A stretch of 64,000 nucleotides of DNA, taken from contig NZ_CP129963.1 of NCBI RefSeq assembly GCF_030503615.1, forward strand, positions 4,154,001 to 4,218,000. The letters are read 5' to 3'. This document shows, one piece after another, positions 17,964 through 27,791 of the stretch. A program made the position numbers and the translations under genes. This stretch comes from Sphingobacterium sp. BN32 (GTDB lineage: Bacteria; Bacteroidota; Bacteroidia; Sphingobacteriales; Sphingobacteriaceae). The notes beneath the pieces are model-generated. The model did no database searches and was not told where the DNA came from. It worked only from the letters and a program-made list of their open reading frames with translations. Numbering within the stretch: position 1 is the stretch's first letter; every line of letters begins with the position of its first letter.

Positions 17964-18563
17964 ATGAAACATCATATTCCACCACAGGTTAAGGGTAAGA
18001 AATTAGATATCGATGAATTTATAGAATTCGAAAAAAGTATCGAAGCGAAAGCATTTTATTTAAAGGCGAAGGATCGACTGCTCAATATCAGCAATTGGTT
18101 TGCTATTGCGAGTCTTCCGGCTTCTAGTTTTGAACATTTGGATCGCCATGGAAAACCTAGCAATCAAATGCCCCAAGAAGGCGATTTTATTAAGATTGAT
18201 ATTCCGGGTCCAGGTCTATCGAGCACGGGCGGTTATGATTATGTTCGCATCGAACAAATCAGTGAGAGCAACACCACAGGCAGCGAAACGATTACGATGA
18301 CTGTACGCCCTAGCTCGAACCCCGACGATTCGGACGACGAGGAAACCAAACATTTTTTCAAAAGTCTGGCAACCTCAAGTTTTCAAATCAATCGCGTGGG
18401 CAAGACTGTACACGCGTGCTATTATGGTCGCAATGAAGTTATCAACCTGGAGATGGACTCACTCGTCGATCGGATAAGAAACCTTTTTGTTGCCCTCAGT
18501 GCCAAACTAGGCGCATCCTATCCGCAGTGGAAAGCACTTGTTAATGGATTTCTAAAACGGTAG
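17964..18563 (+). CDS. Conserved hypothetical protein
   Basis: A 199-residue soluble protein without signal peptide or membrane segment. A central stretch (GDFIKIDIPGPGLSSTGGYDYVRIE) suggests a small beta domain, followed by an acidic linker (NPDDSDDEE) and a helical C-terminus. Codon use and the clear ATG suggest a real gene. I do not recognise a named family. It faces dcd, with only 12 bases between the two stop codons. Confidence 0.65.
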   Translation: MKHHIPPQVKGKKLDIDEFIEFEKSIEAKAFYLKAKDRLLNISNWFAIASLPASSFEHLDRHGKPSNQMPQEGDFIKIDIPGPGLSSTGGYDYVRIEQISESNTTGSETITMTVRPSSNPDDSDDEETKHFFKSLATSSFQINRVGKTVHACYYGRNEVINLEMDSLVDRIRNLFVALSAKLGASYPQWKALVNGFLKR

Positions 18564-18575
18564 GAAGTTTCTTTT

Positions 18576-19112
18576 TTAAAAGGCATTCTTCCACATCATA
18601 CTCTCCACCGGTCGGATTGTTTTGTTATTGTATTTTGCGTTTCCTTTGCTATTGTAGAATGTTTCAATATCACCTTCAACAACGAAGTAGATCAATTGAC
18701 CGATTGGCATTCCGGCATAGACACGCACGGGTTGTGCTACAGATATTTCAAGTGTCCAGGTATTGCAGAAGCCCACATCGCCCTTTCCTGCGGTTGCATG
18801 AATATCAATTCCTAAACGTCCGGTACTAGATTTCCCTTCTAAGAAAGGTACATGCCCATGCGTTTCGGTATACTCTAGTGTCACACCAAGGTACAGCGTT
18901 CCGGGTTGCAGCACATAACCCTCCTCTGGAATTTCAAAATGTACAATTTCATTGTGTTTCTTGGCATCCAGTTCTTTGTCTTTATATGTTGCTAGGTATT
19001 TACCTAAGTGAACGTCGTATGAATTTGTGCCTAGGCACTTGCGATCGAACGGCTCGATAACAATCGTTCCATTGTCGATTTCCTCTAAAATTCTTTTATC
19101 TGATAATATCAT
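18576..19112 (-). CDS. dcd: dCTP deaminase
   Basis: Deaminates dCTP to dUTP, feeding dTTP synthesis; a cytoplasmic homotrimer of the dUTPase-like fold. The 178-residue length fits. Conserved pieces are the start MILSDKRILEEI, LGTNSYDVHLG, GKSSTGRLGIDIHATAG with the substrate loop, and FCNTWTLEIS carrying the catalytic glutamate, then MPIGQLIYF. Two candidate minus-strand -7 boxes, TATTTTTG (19155-19148) and TAAATTTG (19183-19176), lie upstream. Confidence 0.93.
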   Translation of the reverse strand: MILSDKRILEEIDNGTIVIEPFDRKCLGTNSYDVHLGKYLATYKDKELDAKKHNEIVHFEIPEEGYVLQPGTLYLGVTLEYTETHGHVPFLEGKSSTGRLGIDIHATAGKGDVGFCNTWTLEISVAQPVRVYAGMPIGQLIYFVVEGDIETFYNSKGNAKYNNKTIRPVESMMWKNAF

Positions 19113-19291
19113 AAGGGCAAGCTAATCTGCTGTTCATTAGCAGGATTCAAAAATACACTATTCGCAGACAGCACGCAAATTTAGGATGATAGTTTTGTTT
19201 AGCCAGTTTGTGCCGAGCGGCTATGGACAAAATCATATTTTATTAAAACCATATAATACTGCTGTTGTTATGCAATAAAGCTAAAATCTTA

Positions 19292-19299
19292 TACATTTG
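19292..19299 (+). promoter_or_regulatory. -7 box of the phosphopantetheinyl transferase gene
   Basis: TACATTTG matches TAnnTTTG exactly and ends four bases before the ATG at 19304. The mRNA is predicted to be leaderless. Confidence 0.5.
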
Positions 19300-19303
19300 A
19301 TTT

Positions 19304-19942
19304 ATGGCATTAGCATATTTAAAAGAGATTGATTCCGAGAGTCGCATTGCTTTGTGGAAGATTGAGGAGACAGAAGCTGAGTTATTGAAGCATCTGCAAC
19401 TGGACGAATCGGAACAAAAGAAGCTGAAGACATTGGCCAAGGGCAAGCGTACGCTGCATTGGCTTGCGACTCGGGTACTACTGCGCTATCTTTTGCAAAC
19501 AAAGGATTACATCAATTGTCCTTCTGATGCTAATGGAAAACCTTATCTTCCGGATTATCCGTATGAGATTTCCCTCACCCATTCCTATGATTACGCGGGC
19601 GCTATGCTGAGTACAAAAGGATATTGCGGGATAGACTTGGAGATCGTGAAAGACAAGGTGATGCGAATCAAGGAAAAGTTCTTGAAGCCGGAGGAACTTG
19701 CTTTTATTACTGGGGACGAACAAGTGAACCAGCTATATGCATGCTGGTGCGCAAAAGAAGCTGTTTATAAGCTTCAAGGCAATAAAGGCGTCTCTTTCCT
19801 ACATAATATCACGATAGATCCTTTTGTCTATACTCCACAGGGAGTCATGACGGCCCACCTGGAGAAGGAAGGTGAAAGCAGTCCTTTCCAGGTGTACTAC
19901 GAACGATTCAATGAGTATATGCTAGGCTATGTGGTAGCCTAG
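19304..19942 (+). CDS. 4'-phosphopantetheinyl transferase superfamily protein (Sfp type)
   Basis: Transfers the phosphopantetheine arm of CoA to a serine on acyl or peptidyl carrier proteins. The 212-residue product has the Sfp-family order: an N-terminal half with KGKRTLHWLATRVLLRYLL, the conserved histidine in ISLTHSYDYAGA, the magnesium motif GIDLE (109-113), and WCAKEAVYKL (148-157) with its catalytic Glu and Lys. No carrier-protein cluster is next to it, so it may serve primary fatty-acid synthesis. Its stop codon overlaps the stop of the convergent permease gene within the palindrome GCCTAGGC. Confidence 0.87.
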   Translation: MALAYLKEIDSESRIALWKIEETEAELLKHLQLDESEQKKLKTLAKGKRTLHWLATRVLLRYLLQTKDYINCPSDANGKPYLPDYPYEISLTHSYDYAGAMLSTKGYCGIDLEIVKDKVMRIKEKFLKPEELAFITGDEQVNQLYACWCAKEAVYKLQGNKGVSFLHNITIDPFVYTPQGVMTAHLEKEGESSPFQVYYERFNEYMLGYVVA

Positions 19943-21000
19943 GCTCCCGAATCATCCAACTGATCTTGAAGTGTGTCTCTTTTCAGGGATAAGCGTTTAT
20001 TTCCCTTATAAATCCGCACGGCAATCAAGAAATAAGCTAATAGCAGAGGACCATACACTAAACCCATTAGCCCAAAAAGTGGTATACCGATGATAACTCC
20101 GATGACGGTGATGATAGGATGTATATCGCCTACGCGCTTTGCGATAATCAACCGTAATACGTTGTCGATATTGATCACCAGACCGAATCCCCATATCAAG
20201 AGTCCAACCCCTTGCCATGTTTGGCCATTAGCAAGCAAAACCAGTGCTGCCGGAACAAAAATCAATGGTGGACCTAATAAAGGGACGAAAGACAGAATCG
20301 CACAGATGACGCCCCAGAAAATGGGATCTTTTGCACCAAATATCGAAAATCCGAGCGCGAGACAAGCTCCCTGGATGATAGCGATAATGGTCTGACCGAT
20401 AATATTCGCGTAGGTAATGTTTTTAAGCTCCTCTCCGAACACGACGGCGTTCTCATCATCGAAGGGTAGATAGTGGATTAAACTACCCTCAAATCCTCTG
20501 TAATTAACAAAAAGGAAGTAGAGAATAAAATACATAACGGTAATAACGAGGAATGCATTTGCCGCTCCACCTAAAGCTGAGGTAAGCAAGCCACCAAGAT
20601 AAGAGGAGCTGGCCTCCAACTGCTTCTCCAGCAAATCGGGCTGTCCGAGCTTATCCCCTACAAAATGGTCTACTGCCTCCATAATTTTCCTCACCCATTG
20701 TGGGTTCTGTTGGAGTTCAACGGCTTTGTCAAACAGCATCTTACCAATACCAACAAAGGGCAATACAATGATGATAATGGAGAGGATAATAATGAATACT
20801 GAGACTAAGGGTTTTGGCCACCTCCACTTCTCAATCAAGAAGATATTGAGGTTTCGAAACAGGGTATACATGACCATGGTCCCTAAAAATGCGCCAAATA
20901 TTCCTCGTGTTGCATAGAGGATAATGCCACCTAAGATGATGACAATTAGCAGGATAATAATATTTCGCTCTTTCTGCGAGAAAACGTCATTGTTACTCAT
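19939..21000 (-). CDS. AI-2E family transporter
   Basis: A 353-residue inner-membrane protein of the AI-2E/PerM/YdiK permease family, with about eight hydrophobic segments. There are paired segments near the N-terminus (NIIILLIVIILGGIILYATR), then a soluble helical part around 85-140, and a C-terminal group containing FVPLLGPPLIFVPAALVLL and IIGIPLFGLMGLVYGPLLLAY, the family's most conserved region. The transported substrate is uncertain; export of autoinducer-2 was proposed for one member only, and others handle sodium or unknown solutes. It follows the enoyl-CoA hydratase gene by 32 bases. Confidence 0.88.
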   Translation of the reverse strand: MSNNDVFSQKERNIIILLIVIILGGIILYATRGIFGAFLGTMVMYTLFRNLNIFLIEKWRWPKPLVSVFIIILSIIIIVLPFVGIGKMLFDKAVELQQNPQWVRKIMEAVDHFVGDKLGQPDLLEKQLEASSSYLGGLLTSALGGAANAFLVITVMYFILYFLFVNYRGFEGSLIHYLPFDDENAVVFGEELKNITYANIIGQTIIAIIQGACLALGFSIFGAKDPIFWGVICAILSFVPLLGPPLIFVPAALVLLANGQTWQGVGLLIWGFGLVINIDNVLRLIIAKRVGDIHPIITVIGVIIGIPLFGLMGLVYGPLLLAYFLIAVRIYKGNKRLSLKRDTLQDQLDDSGA

Positions 21001-21032
21001 AAAATCAGGTCTATTTTATGAGTAACAATAAA

Positions 21033-21803
21033 TTAGAAATTTGGTTTTCTTTTCTCTAAAAATGCGGTCACTCCTTCTTTAAAATCTTCTGATCCGAAGC
21101 TTTTTCCGAAGCTCTCGATCTCTATCTGATAGCCGTCTATTGCTTTTTCAAATCCTGCATTTACCACATGAATTGCTGTTGCAATCGCTGTTTTCGAGCG
21201 TAGGTAGGTTTTTTGGAGGAACGCTTCAGCAGCATTCAATAATGCATCTTGTGGAACTACTTTATTGACCAATCCCCATTGATAGGCATCCTTCGCGTCG
21301 ATCATATCTCCGGTAAGGATCATTTCCAAGGCTTTTCCTTTCCCTACTAACTGCGTTAGGCGTTGTGTTCCTCCATAACCTGGAATTAAGCCCAGAGATA
21401 CTTCTGGCAGGCCCATTTTAGCATTTTCTGATGCCAATCGCATGTGGCATGCTAATGCCAACTCTAGTCCTCCTCCCAGCGCAAAGCCGTTGATCGCGGC
21501 GATGACCGGCTTTGGGAATGTCGATAGGCTGTCCATCAACTCATGTCCGAAAGCAGATAATTCCATGGCTTGTTCATTGGATTTCTCCAGAAACTCCTGT
21601 ATATCGGCACCCGCCACGAAGGCTTTCTCTCCGCTTCCCGTTAGGATTACCCCACGGGTGTTATCATCCTTTTGTAATTCGTGGAATACCGCTTTTAGTT
21701 CCGCAATAGTCTCGTAATTCAACGCATTGAGTTTTGCTTCACGGTTGATTGTTACATAGGCTGTATATCCCTTATGAGATAATGATAGGTTCTGATAGCT
21801 CAT
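21033..21803 (-). CDS. Enoyl-CoA hydratase/isomerase family protein
   Basis: A crotonase-fold enzyme, probably hydrating 2-enoyl-CoA in fatty-acid or amino-acid breakdown. The 256-residue product has the oxyanion-hole motifs AFVAGADIQEF and NGFALGGGLELAL, and both glutamates expected of a hydratase: one in LASENAKMG and one in LPEVSLGLIPGYGGTQRL. The C-terminal AFLEKRKPNF is typical. It starts two bases after the DUF5686 stop and shares that transcript. Confidence 0.9.
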   Translation of the reverse strand: MSYQNLSLSHKGYTAYVTINREAKLNALNYETIAELKAVFHELQKDDNTRGVILTGSGEKAFVAGADIQEFLEKSNEQAMELSAFGHELMDSLSTFPKPVIAAINGFALGGGLELALACHMRLASENAKMGLPEVSLGLIPGYGGTQRLTQLVGKGKALEMILTGDMIDAKDAYQWGLVNKVVPQDALLNAAEAFLQKTYLRSKTAIATAIHVVNAGFEKAIDGYQIEIESFGKSFGSEDFKEGVTAFLEKRKPNF

Positions 21804-21805
21804 AA

Positions 21806-24325
21806 TTAAAAATTGATATTAATAGATACCCTAACTCTTTCTTTTTCACCATTTGGTAATCCTTGATAAGTTAGGCGTTTTACATATTCCACCCGCAAGA
21901 AGTTTAATATATTGTCGATTCCGACCGATCCTTCCCAGTAGGGTGCTTTATTCAATACCTGCGTCATGGTCTGCCCTTCGTTATTTTTGTCAAATTCAAC
22001 GACCTCATCACTAAGATAAGGGTTATTATGGTCACTTATTTTTCCGTAGAACATATTTGCTCCCCATATTTCTCGCAGATTCAGTTTCTTCAGAAACGGT
22101 ACTTTATTAAACAGGAAACCTTGTAGCTCATGTGAGAATCCAAGTTTAAGGTATTGATCGGCTGCAAATTCCATTTGGTTCATCATGCCATAATCTATGG
22201 CATGTCGATCATCTGGTTGTTTTACATTTGGCATCTCCAAGAGCGTATAAGGCAGAGTGCCCCAGATCTTTCCGCCAGTTAATTTGACATCTGCGAATCC
22301 CAATTGATTTAGAAAAAACCGCTTGGAGGCCGCTAAGGAAACTTTCTCATAGGCATAGCTGGTATTCCAAAAGCCATCCAGGCTTCGCGTGTATTTGACA
22401 TTGAACACCGGGTATTTTTCTTTGATCGTTCTTCTTGTCAAATTTCGATAATAAAACTTCTCGTATGGTGCCCAACGTAGGTCAACATGTACCTCATTGC
22501 TGTTGACCTCGGTAATCAATTCGTCTGGATTTCCTGAATTCACCAGCCTTAAATCGCCAATGGTATTCCTGCTCTGGTGGGTAAAACCCGTCGTTATACT
22601 GATATGATTTCCAAATTCGACGACATGCTGTAACTGATATCCCTGCGTATCAAACCATTTTGTTGGTCGATTCTTACGAATTGAACGAAAGAAACTATCA
22701 CCTTTGAGAAAAGAAAGCTGTTGGCCGGGTTCCATAATATCGGATTGCACAGTAGCTTCTAAATAGTGCGCTGGAAAAGTCACCACTGACTTTCCGTTTA
22801 ACGAAACTGCTGACTTTAGGTAGTATTTTAGCTTTTGATCGTCTGTCCCGTAGGCCATATAGCCTTCGAAAAATGCTTTATCCGTCAAGTCTTGGGTTGT
22901 TCGCCCTCCTATCCTGACACGATTTCCTTCAATATTATTTCGACTATAGAGGTATTCCAAGGGGCCTAATTCGAATTTACCCAGGTTGTAATAACCCTGC
23001 GCAATGAGATATCCCAGGCCGAGCATGGTTTTAAAGCTCTTTTTATTGTTAAGCTGTTCAATGTTGTCGTAGGTTGCCTGTTCGAACCCATTGAGTGCTA
23101 CGGGTCGACGGGTTGCTACCTGATCTGCCTGAGGCTGTACTGCTATGGGCGCACCAAGAAATGTTCCTTCGGGTATTTCTGCCGGCAGTTGGTAATCTGT
23201 ATGTACGCTCAACCTATCCGCAAATACCGCATCCCCTCTTTTTGTTCCGAAGGTGATAAATGCATGGGCCGTATCGAGCAGCATCACGCCCTCTTCATTC
23301 TTCCGGTAGTGAAAGCGTAGTTCCCCCTGATTGATCCAGTTGATGTTCGCATCCTTGTCAATCGAGAGGAATGCTTTCTTAACCGCATAAGAGCCATCCA
23401 TACTGACCTGTAGCTTTCCCTTAAATAAGAGGTCCGTGCTATTCCGAGGTTCAAACGCCAGTTGTATAAAGTAACCCTCTTTGTTAAAGATGGTATCGAG
23501 GATATAATACTTATAGTACAGTTTCCCATTATCAGCGATGGGGCTGAGAAACTGTTTATTCAGAATAAACACGCTTTCATCATATACGTCTATGGGTTGA
23601 AAAATATAGTTCAGATAGGACTGTATATTATGATTGTTGATATAGCGTTTGTCGAACTCCGTTTTTTTCTGACTGTAAACAATCTTCTTGTATTTGGACG
23701 GATTCTTCTTGTTATACACTTTAGCGTTGCTCTCTTCCATAAATAAGGTTAGGAGCTTCTTATCTTTAAATTGGGTCGTATCGAGGTTATTGAATACAAA
23801 GTTGAGATCGGAAAGTCCGAGTTTGAAAATAGGCTTCGGATTGACCATACCGAACTTAAGCTTATCGTATTGTTCAAAGGATAAACTATCTTTTCCACGC
23901 AGTCTGTTTTGATTTTTGTGCCGAACCACGAGGTCAATCAGCTCAACGGCCTTGTTGTTGCGGTTTGTATACTTCCCGCGGTGGGTAATAGAAATCTCTT
24001 CAATGGTATTGGCTTCATCGTCCAACGCCAACAAAATGGATGTATCCTGCGTGCTTATTTTTTTATGGAGTATCTTATAGCCCATTGCTCTAACTTCAAT
24101 CTGGTATTCGCCAGGTTTTAGTTGAAGGACGAAATTGCCTAATGAATCCGAAGATGTAGCTTGCTGGTCCTTTAAACAAAGGATTGTTGCACCGGGCAGT
24201 GCTTTCTTGCTTTCACTATCAATGACCTTTCCTCGTATAGGAGATTGTGCATATACTGCGGTACTGTTACTTAGGGTATAAAAGAATCCAAAGAGCAATA
24301 AACATACTAATTTAACAATCCGCAT
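21806..24325 (-). CDS. DUF5686 outer-membrane protein with carboxypeptidase-like N-terminal domain
   Basis: About 839 residues. After the signal peptide comes a carboxypeptidase-regulatory-like beta-sandwich (IRGKVIDSESKKALPGAT), then the long DUF5686 region ending in beta-strands and a final aromatic residue (VSININF), as expected of an outer-membrane barrel. Function of the family is unknown; it is widespread in Bacteroidota. I start it at the ATG at 24325 (MRIVKLVCLL, direct into the signal peptide). An ATG three codons earlier (24334) is also possible, but a start at 24385 would lie upstream of the promoter. Confidence 0.85.
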   Translation of the reverse strand: MRIVKLVCLLLFGFFYTLSNSTAVYAQSPIRGKVIDSESKKALPGATILCLKDQQATSSDSLGNFVLQLKPGEYQIEVRAMGYKILHKKISTQDTSILLALDDEANTIEEISITHRGKYTNRNNKAVELIDLVVRHKNQNRLRGKDSLSFEQYDKLKFGMVNPKPIFKLGLSDLNFVFNNLDTTQFKDKKLLTLFMEESNAKVYNKKNPSKYKKIVYSQKKTEFDKRYINNHNIQSYLNYIFQPIDVYDESVFILNKQFLSPIADNGKLYYKYYILDTIFNKEGYFIQLAFEPRNSTDLLFKGKLQVSMDGSYAVKKAFLSIDKDANINWINQGELRFHYRKNEEGVMLLDTAHAFITFGTKRGDAVFADRLSVHTDYQLPAEIPEGTFLGAPIAVQPQADQVATRRPVALNGFEQATYDNIEQLNNKKSFKTMLGLGYLIAQGYYNLGKFELGPLEYLYSRNNIEGNRVRIGGRTTQDLTDKAFFEGYMAYGTDDQKLKYYLKSAVSLNGKSVVTFPAHYLEATVQSDIMEPGQQLSFLKGDSFFRSIRKNRPTKWFDTQGYQLQHVVEFGNHISITTGFTHQSRNTIGDLRLVNSGNPDELITEVNSNEVHVDLRWAPYEKFYYRNLTRRTIKEKYPVFNVKYTRSLDGFWNTSYAYEKVSLAASKRFFLNQLGFADVKLTGGKIWGTLPYTLLEMPNVKQPDDRHAIDYGMMNQMEFAADQYLKLGFSHELQGFLFNKVPFLKKLNLREIWGANMFYGKISDHNNPYLSDEVVEFDKNNEGQTMTQVLNKAPYWEGSVGIDNILNFLRVEYVKRLTYQGLPNGEKERVRVSININF

Positions 24326-24344
24326 AATCAACATAGAATGTTTA

Positions 24345-24374
24345 TAAAGATACAATTTGTTGTGAAAGTTCAAA
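24345..24374 (-). promoter_or_regulatory. Promoter of the DUF5686 - enoyl-CoA hydratase - AI-2E operon
   Basis: On the minus strand TTTG (24374-24371), an 18-base spacer and TATCTTTA (24352-24345) form a near-consensus promoter. It sets the DUF5686 start at 24334 or 24325. Confidence 0.55.
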
Positions 24375-24502
24375 TTATTTAACAAGAAAAGTATCGGAAA
24401 TTATATAGCCCTTCGGCACAATAAGTTAGGATTATTGCCGGTTACCGCCCACAAATTTACCGTAGCCGTAGGGGTTGGAATGTTAAGAAGTTGTTATTCT
24501 TT

Positions 24503-24691
24503 TTATTGTGCTGGTTCTGTCGGCAGAATGATGTCGCTGCTATCGCTTGACAACGTGTCAGTTGGCGCTAAATTTGGATCCAAGGTCACCGAATCTTGCG
24601 CTGTCGTCGAACCGGTTGGCACCTTTTTCTCTTGACAGGCCGACAATGATAGGATTGCTAATGCACTTAAAAAGATAGAAAATACTTTCAT
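24503..24691 (-). CDS. Small lipoprotein
   Basis: A 62-residue product with a lipoprotein signal (ALAILSLSAC, Cys at residue 19) followed by a short, polar, Ser/Thr/Asp-rich tail without visible structure. It stands alone between the DUF5686 gene and the complex I operon. Function unknown. The open frame on the opposite strand in this place looks like a shadow. Confidence 0.65.
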   Translation of the reverse strand: MKVFSIFLSALAILSLSACQEKKVPTGSTTAQDSVTLDPNLAPTDTLSSDSSDIILPTEPAQ

Positions 24692-24876
24692 GTTTGTTTT
24701 GTAATATGCTTCTTGGTAGATAAACAGATTAATCCCGTCATTGTTGCATGAATAACAATAAGGGGTATTTTACGGAAGAGGACTGGGTATAAATACCTGA
24801 AATAAATGTTTCCGCTGAAACACAACTAAATATCAAAGTTCTGGATCCTAAATGAAAATAGAGGTTTTCAGAAAAA

Positions 24877-24902
24877 AGCCCCGATAGAAAACTATCGGGG
24901 CT
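24877..24902 (-). terminator. Terminator of the complex I (nuo) operon
   Basis: AGCCCCGATAG (24877-24887) and CTATCGGGGCT (24892-24902) form an 11-bp perfect stem with a 4-base loop. On the minus strand it is followed by TTTTTTC. It lies 20 bases past the nuoN stop. Confidence 0.9.
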
Positions 24903-24921
24903 GCATGTTTTATTTCAGTTT

Positions 24922-26304
24922 TTAAATCAATCGGATAATCAGATCTGGATAAATACCAATCAGAATGGTTAAGATTACAGCTAATCCGAACACAAGCTGG
25001 AAGTTCATTGGAAGTTGTAGCTTGGATTCTTCCTCGGACTTCATAAAGTACATATGAACAATCACACGGAAGTAGTAGAAGATACCAATTGCGGCATTGA
25101 TTGCTGCTAAGATCAACAACACGGTATGATAATCGTTCATTACCGTACTGAACATCATGAACTTACCGATAAATCCAGCAGTTAAAGGAATACCAGCAAG
25201 TGAAAGCATAGCAATGGTAATTGCAAATGCTAATCCTGGATTCTTCTTGCCTAAACCGTTGAAGGATTCGAATTGATCCGATCCAATATGACGTTTTACC
25301 AGAATCAATGCTCCAAACGCAATGATCGAAGAAAGACCGTAGGCAACTGCATAAGTTAAAATCCCCGATGCGGATGTTGCGCCAATGGAAAGAATTGCAA
25401 ACAACATATAGCCAGCATGCGAGATACTGGAGTATGCCATCATACGCTTAAAGCTGGTCTGCATTAATGCCGAGATATTCCCTACGAAAAGTGTAATGAT
25501 TACAATCGTCAATAAGATGGGTGTCCAGAATTCATTCAACGGAATTAGAACCGTGCTGAACAAACGGAGGAAACCTGCGAAAGACGCAATCTTCACCACC
25601 GTGCTCATGAAGCTGGTGATTAGGATTGGCGCACCGTCATACACATCTGGTGTCCAGAAATGGAAAGGTGCAACGCCGACTTTGAAACAAAGTCCCACCA
25701 ACATCAATAGGATACCTCCATAAAATAAAGGAGATATGCCAGTCGGATTATTGATAATGTAGTCTTTTAAAGCGGTGAGGTCGAACGTTCCTGTTGCGCC
25801 ATACATTAGCGTAATTCCGAACAATAAGAAGCCTGTAGAGAAAGCTCCCATCAGAAAATACTTCAACGACGCTTCGTTTGACGCCTTATCTTTTCGACGA
25901 ATACCTACGAGGATATACAAAGCTACCGACATGATCTCTAAGCCGATAAACAACATCGCGAAATTATGGTATGCACTAACCAATAACGCTCCGGTTAAGG
26001 AGAAAATAATCAGTGTATAATACTCCGCTATGTTATCGGAGAAGCTATTGAAGTATTCTTTAGAAAGAAATAAGATCAATATTGTCAAAGAGATACATAC
26101 CATGGAAAATGATAGTGCAAAATGGTCAAATAGAACCATTCCTTTATACAAAGTAACCGCCTCAACATTCCAATAATACACCTCAAACGCCAATGCCCCC
26201 AGTAGTCCTAAGATGCTTACAGGCAACAATGCATTCTTTGCTTTGAACAAGCCCAAATACAAAATAAGAATACCTAATAAAGAAAGCGTAATAATCGCAC
26301 CCAT
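24922..26304 (-). CDS. nuoN: NADH-quinone oxidoreductase subunit N
   Basis: Proton-pumping, antiporter-like membrane subunit of complex I. The 460-residue product has about 14 hydrophobic segments and the conserved core KVGVAPFHFWTPDVYDGAP with its key lysine, plus the lysine in FKRMMAYSSISHAGYML. It is the last gene of the operon, 19 bases after nuoM. Confidence 0.95.
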   Translation of the reverse strand: MGAIITLSLLGILILYLGLFKAKNALLPVSILGLLGALAFEVYYWNVEAVTLYKGMVLFDHFALSFSMVCISLTILILFLSKEYFNSFSDNIAEYYTLIIFSLTGALLVSAYHNFAMLFIGLEIMSVALYILVGIRRKDKASNEASLKYFLMGAFSTGFLLFGITLMYGATGTFDLTALKDYIINNPTGISPLFYGGILLMLVGLCFKVGVAPFHFWTPDVYDGAPILITSFMSTVVKIASFAGFLRLFSTVLIPLNEFWTPILLTIVIITLFVGNISALMQTSFKRMMAYSSISHAGYMLFAILSIGATSASGILTYAVAYGLSSIIAFGALILVKRHIGSDQFESFNGLGKKNPGLAFAITIAMLSLAGIPLTAGFIGKFMMFSTVMNDYHTVLLILAAINAAIGIFYYFRVIVHMYFMKSEEESKLQLPMNFQLVFGLAVILTILIGIYPDLIIRLI

Positions 26305-26323
26305 AATATATTGTTAACTTGTT

Positions 26324-27772
26324 CTATTTAATCTGTTGTAATAATTGATTAACCGATGCTTCGGAGATATTCAATAACATGTTTGGCAAGATACCAATTA
26401 GAATAACCAATGCAACGATCAGTACTAATACTAATACTTCTACTCCTTTTATGTCTGTTACAACCATATTGGTGTCGGAGATATTCCCCAACATGGTTTT
26501 TTGATATAGGCGTAACATATAAACCGCACCTAGAATCAGTGTAGTTCCGCCAAATACTGCGAACCATACGCCATGATCGGTGTAGCTGAAAATCCCTTTT
26601 AATAAAAGAAACTCACCGATGAATCCATTTGTCAAGGGCAATCCAATAGCACCCATAATGATAATAAGGAAACATGCTGCCAGAATTGGCATGCGCGATG
26701 CAAGACCTCCTAAATCAGCGAAGTTTCTAGAGCCAGTACGCTGTTGAATAATGTCAATGACAAAGAATAAACCCACAACGGAGATACCGTGGTTTATCAT
26801 TTGAATGATAGCACCTTGCAATCCCTCTTGTGTCAAAGAGAATATCCCAGCTGAGATTAAACCTACGTGCGCAATCGAAGAATATGCAATTAGGCGTTTA
26901 GCATCATTCAACTTAAAGGCAATCAGTGATCCATAGACTACGCCGATGATACTTAATATCATAGCGAATGTACCGTATTGCGCTACTGCTTGTGGTGCAA
27001 GCGGAAGCAACCATCTCAACAATCCGAAAAGCCCCATTTTCAACATGATACCTGAAAGCAGCATGGTACCTGCGGCAGGTGCATGGGTATAGGTATCGGG
27101 TTGCCAAGTATGAACTGGGAATAAAGGGATCTTAATCGCAAATGCAATAAAGAAAGCCCAGAACACCCAAGTTTGAGACCCTTCTGTTAGGGATAGGTTG
27201 GTCAGTGTTGCCCAGGATAGATCATTAGTTCCTGTTTGTTGATATAAGTAGATAATCGCAATCAACATCAATAAACTTCCGAAGAAGGTATAGATGAAGA
27301 ATTTTAGATTCACGCGAATACGATCTCCTTCGCCCCATAATGCACAAATAAAATAGATTGGAATAAGCGCGGCTTCCCATCCTACATAGAAAGAGAAAGC
27401 ATCCAAAGAAACAAATACCAATACTAAACCGGCTTGCATAAAGGATATCAGGGCATAGAAATTCCCTGATTTATTATGTGCGAAACTTGCCAATATGATC
27501 AAGGGGATCAATCCGTTGGTTAAGATGACCATCGGCAGGCTAATTCCGTCGATTCCGATTTGAAAGTTTATGCCAAGACTCTCAATCCAAGAGAAAGATT
27601 GCGCAAATTGAATGCTGGCATCCGGAATGAAATTGCATATGAAAGGGATGGTCAATCCCAGTTGTAATAGCGACAAAAGCAATGCTGCCCATCTTGCAGA
27701 TGAGGATTTGATAAATGCTAGGATAATAGCACTTATAACAGGTAATAGCAGCAGTATAAAAAGGTTATCCAT
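26324..27772 (-). CDS. nuoM: NADH-quinone oxidoreductase subunit M
   Basis: Antiporter-like proton-pumping subunit in the membrane arm. The 482-residue product carries the conserved glutamate in FYVGWEAALIPIYF, the lysine/histidine motif IKIPLFPVHTWQPDTYTHAP and AKRLIAYSSIAHVGLI. About 14 membrane segments. It follows nuoL by 19 bases. Confidence 0.95.
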   Translation of the reverse strand: MDNLFILLLLPVISAIILAFIKSSSARWAALLLSLLQLGLTIPFICNFIPDASIQFAQSFSWIESLGINFQIGIDGISLPMVILTNGLIPLIILASFAHNKSGNFYALISFMQAGLVLVFVSLDAFSFYVGWEAALIPIYFICALWGEGDRIRVNLKFFIYTFFGSLLMLIAIIYLYQQTGTNDLSWATLTNLSLTEGSQTWVFWAFFIAFAIKIPLFPVHTWQPDTYTHAPAAGTMLLSGIMLKMGLFGLLRWLLPLAPQAVAQYGTFAMILSIIGVVYGSLIAFKLNDAKRLIAYSSIAHVGLISAGIFSLTQEGLQGAIIQMINHGISVVGLFFVIDIIQQRTGSRNFADLGGLASRMPILAACFLIIIMGAIGLPLTNGFIGEFLLLKGIFSYTDHGVWFAVFGGTTLILGAVYMLRLYQKTMLGNISDTNMVVTDIKGVEVLVLVLIVALVILIGILPNMLLNISEASVNQLLQQIK

Positions 27773-27791
27773 TGATTCCTAAATTCTTTTA

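Noticed and set aside
24326-24385. N-terminal extension of the DUF5686 protein to 24385
   Set aside because: It would start inside or upstream of the promoter elements (24345-24374) and put 20 polar residues before the signal peptide.
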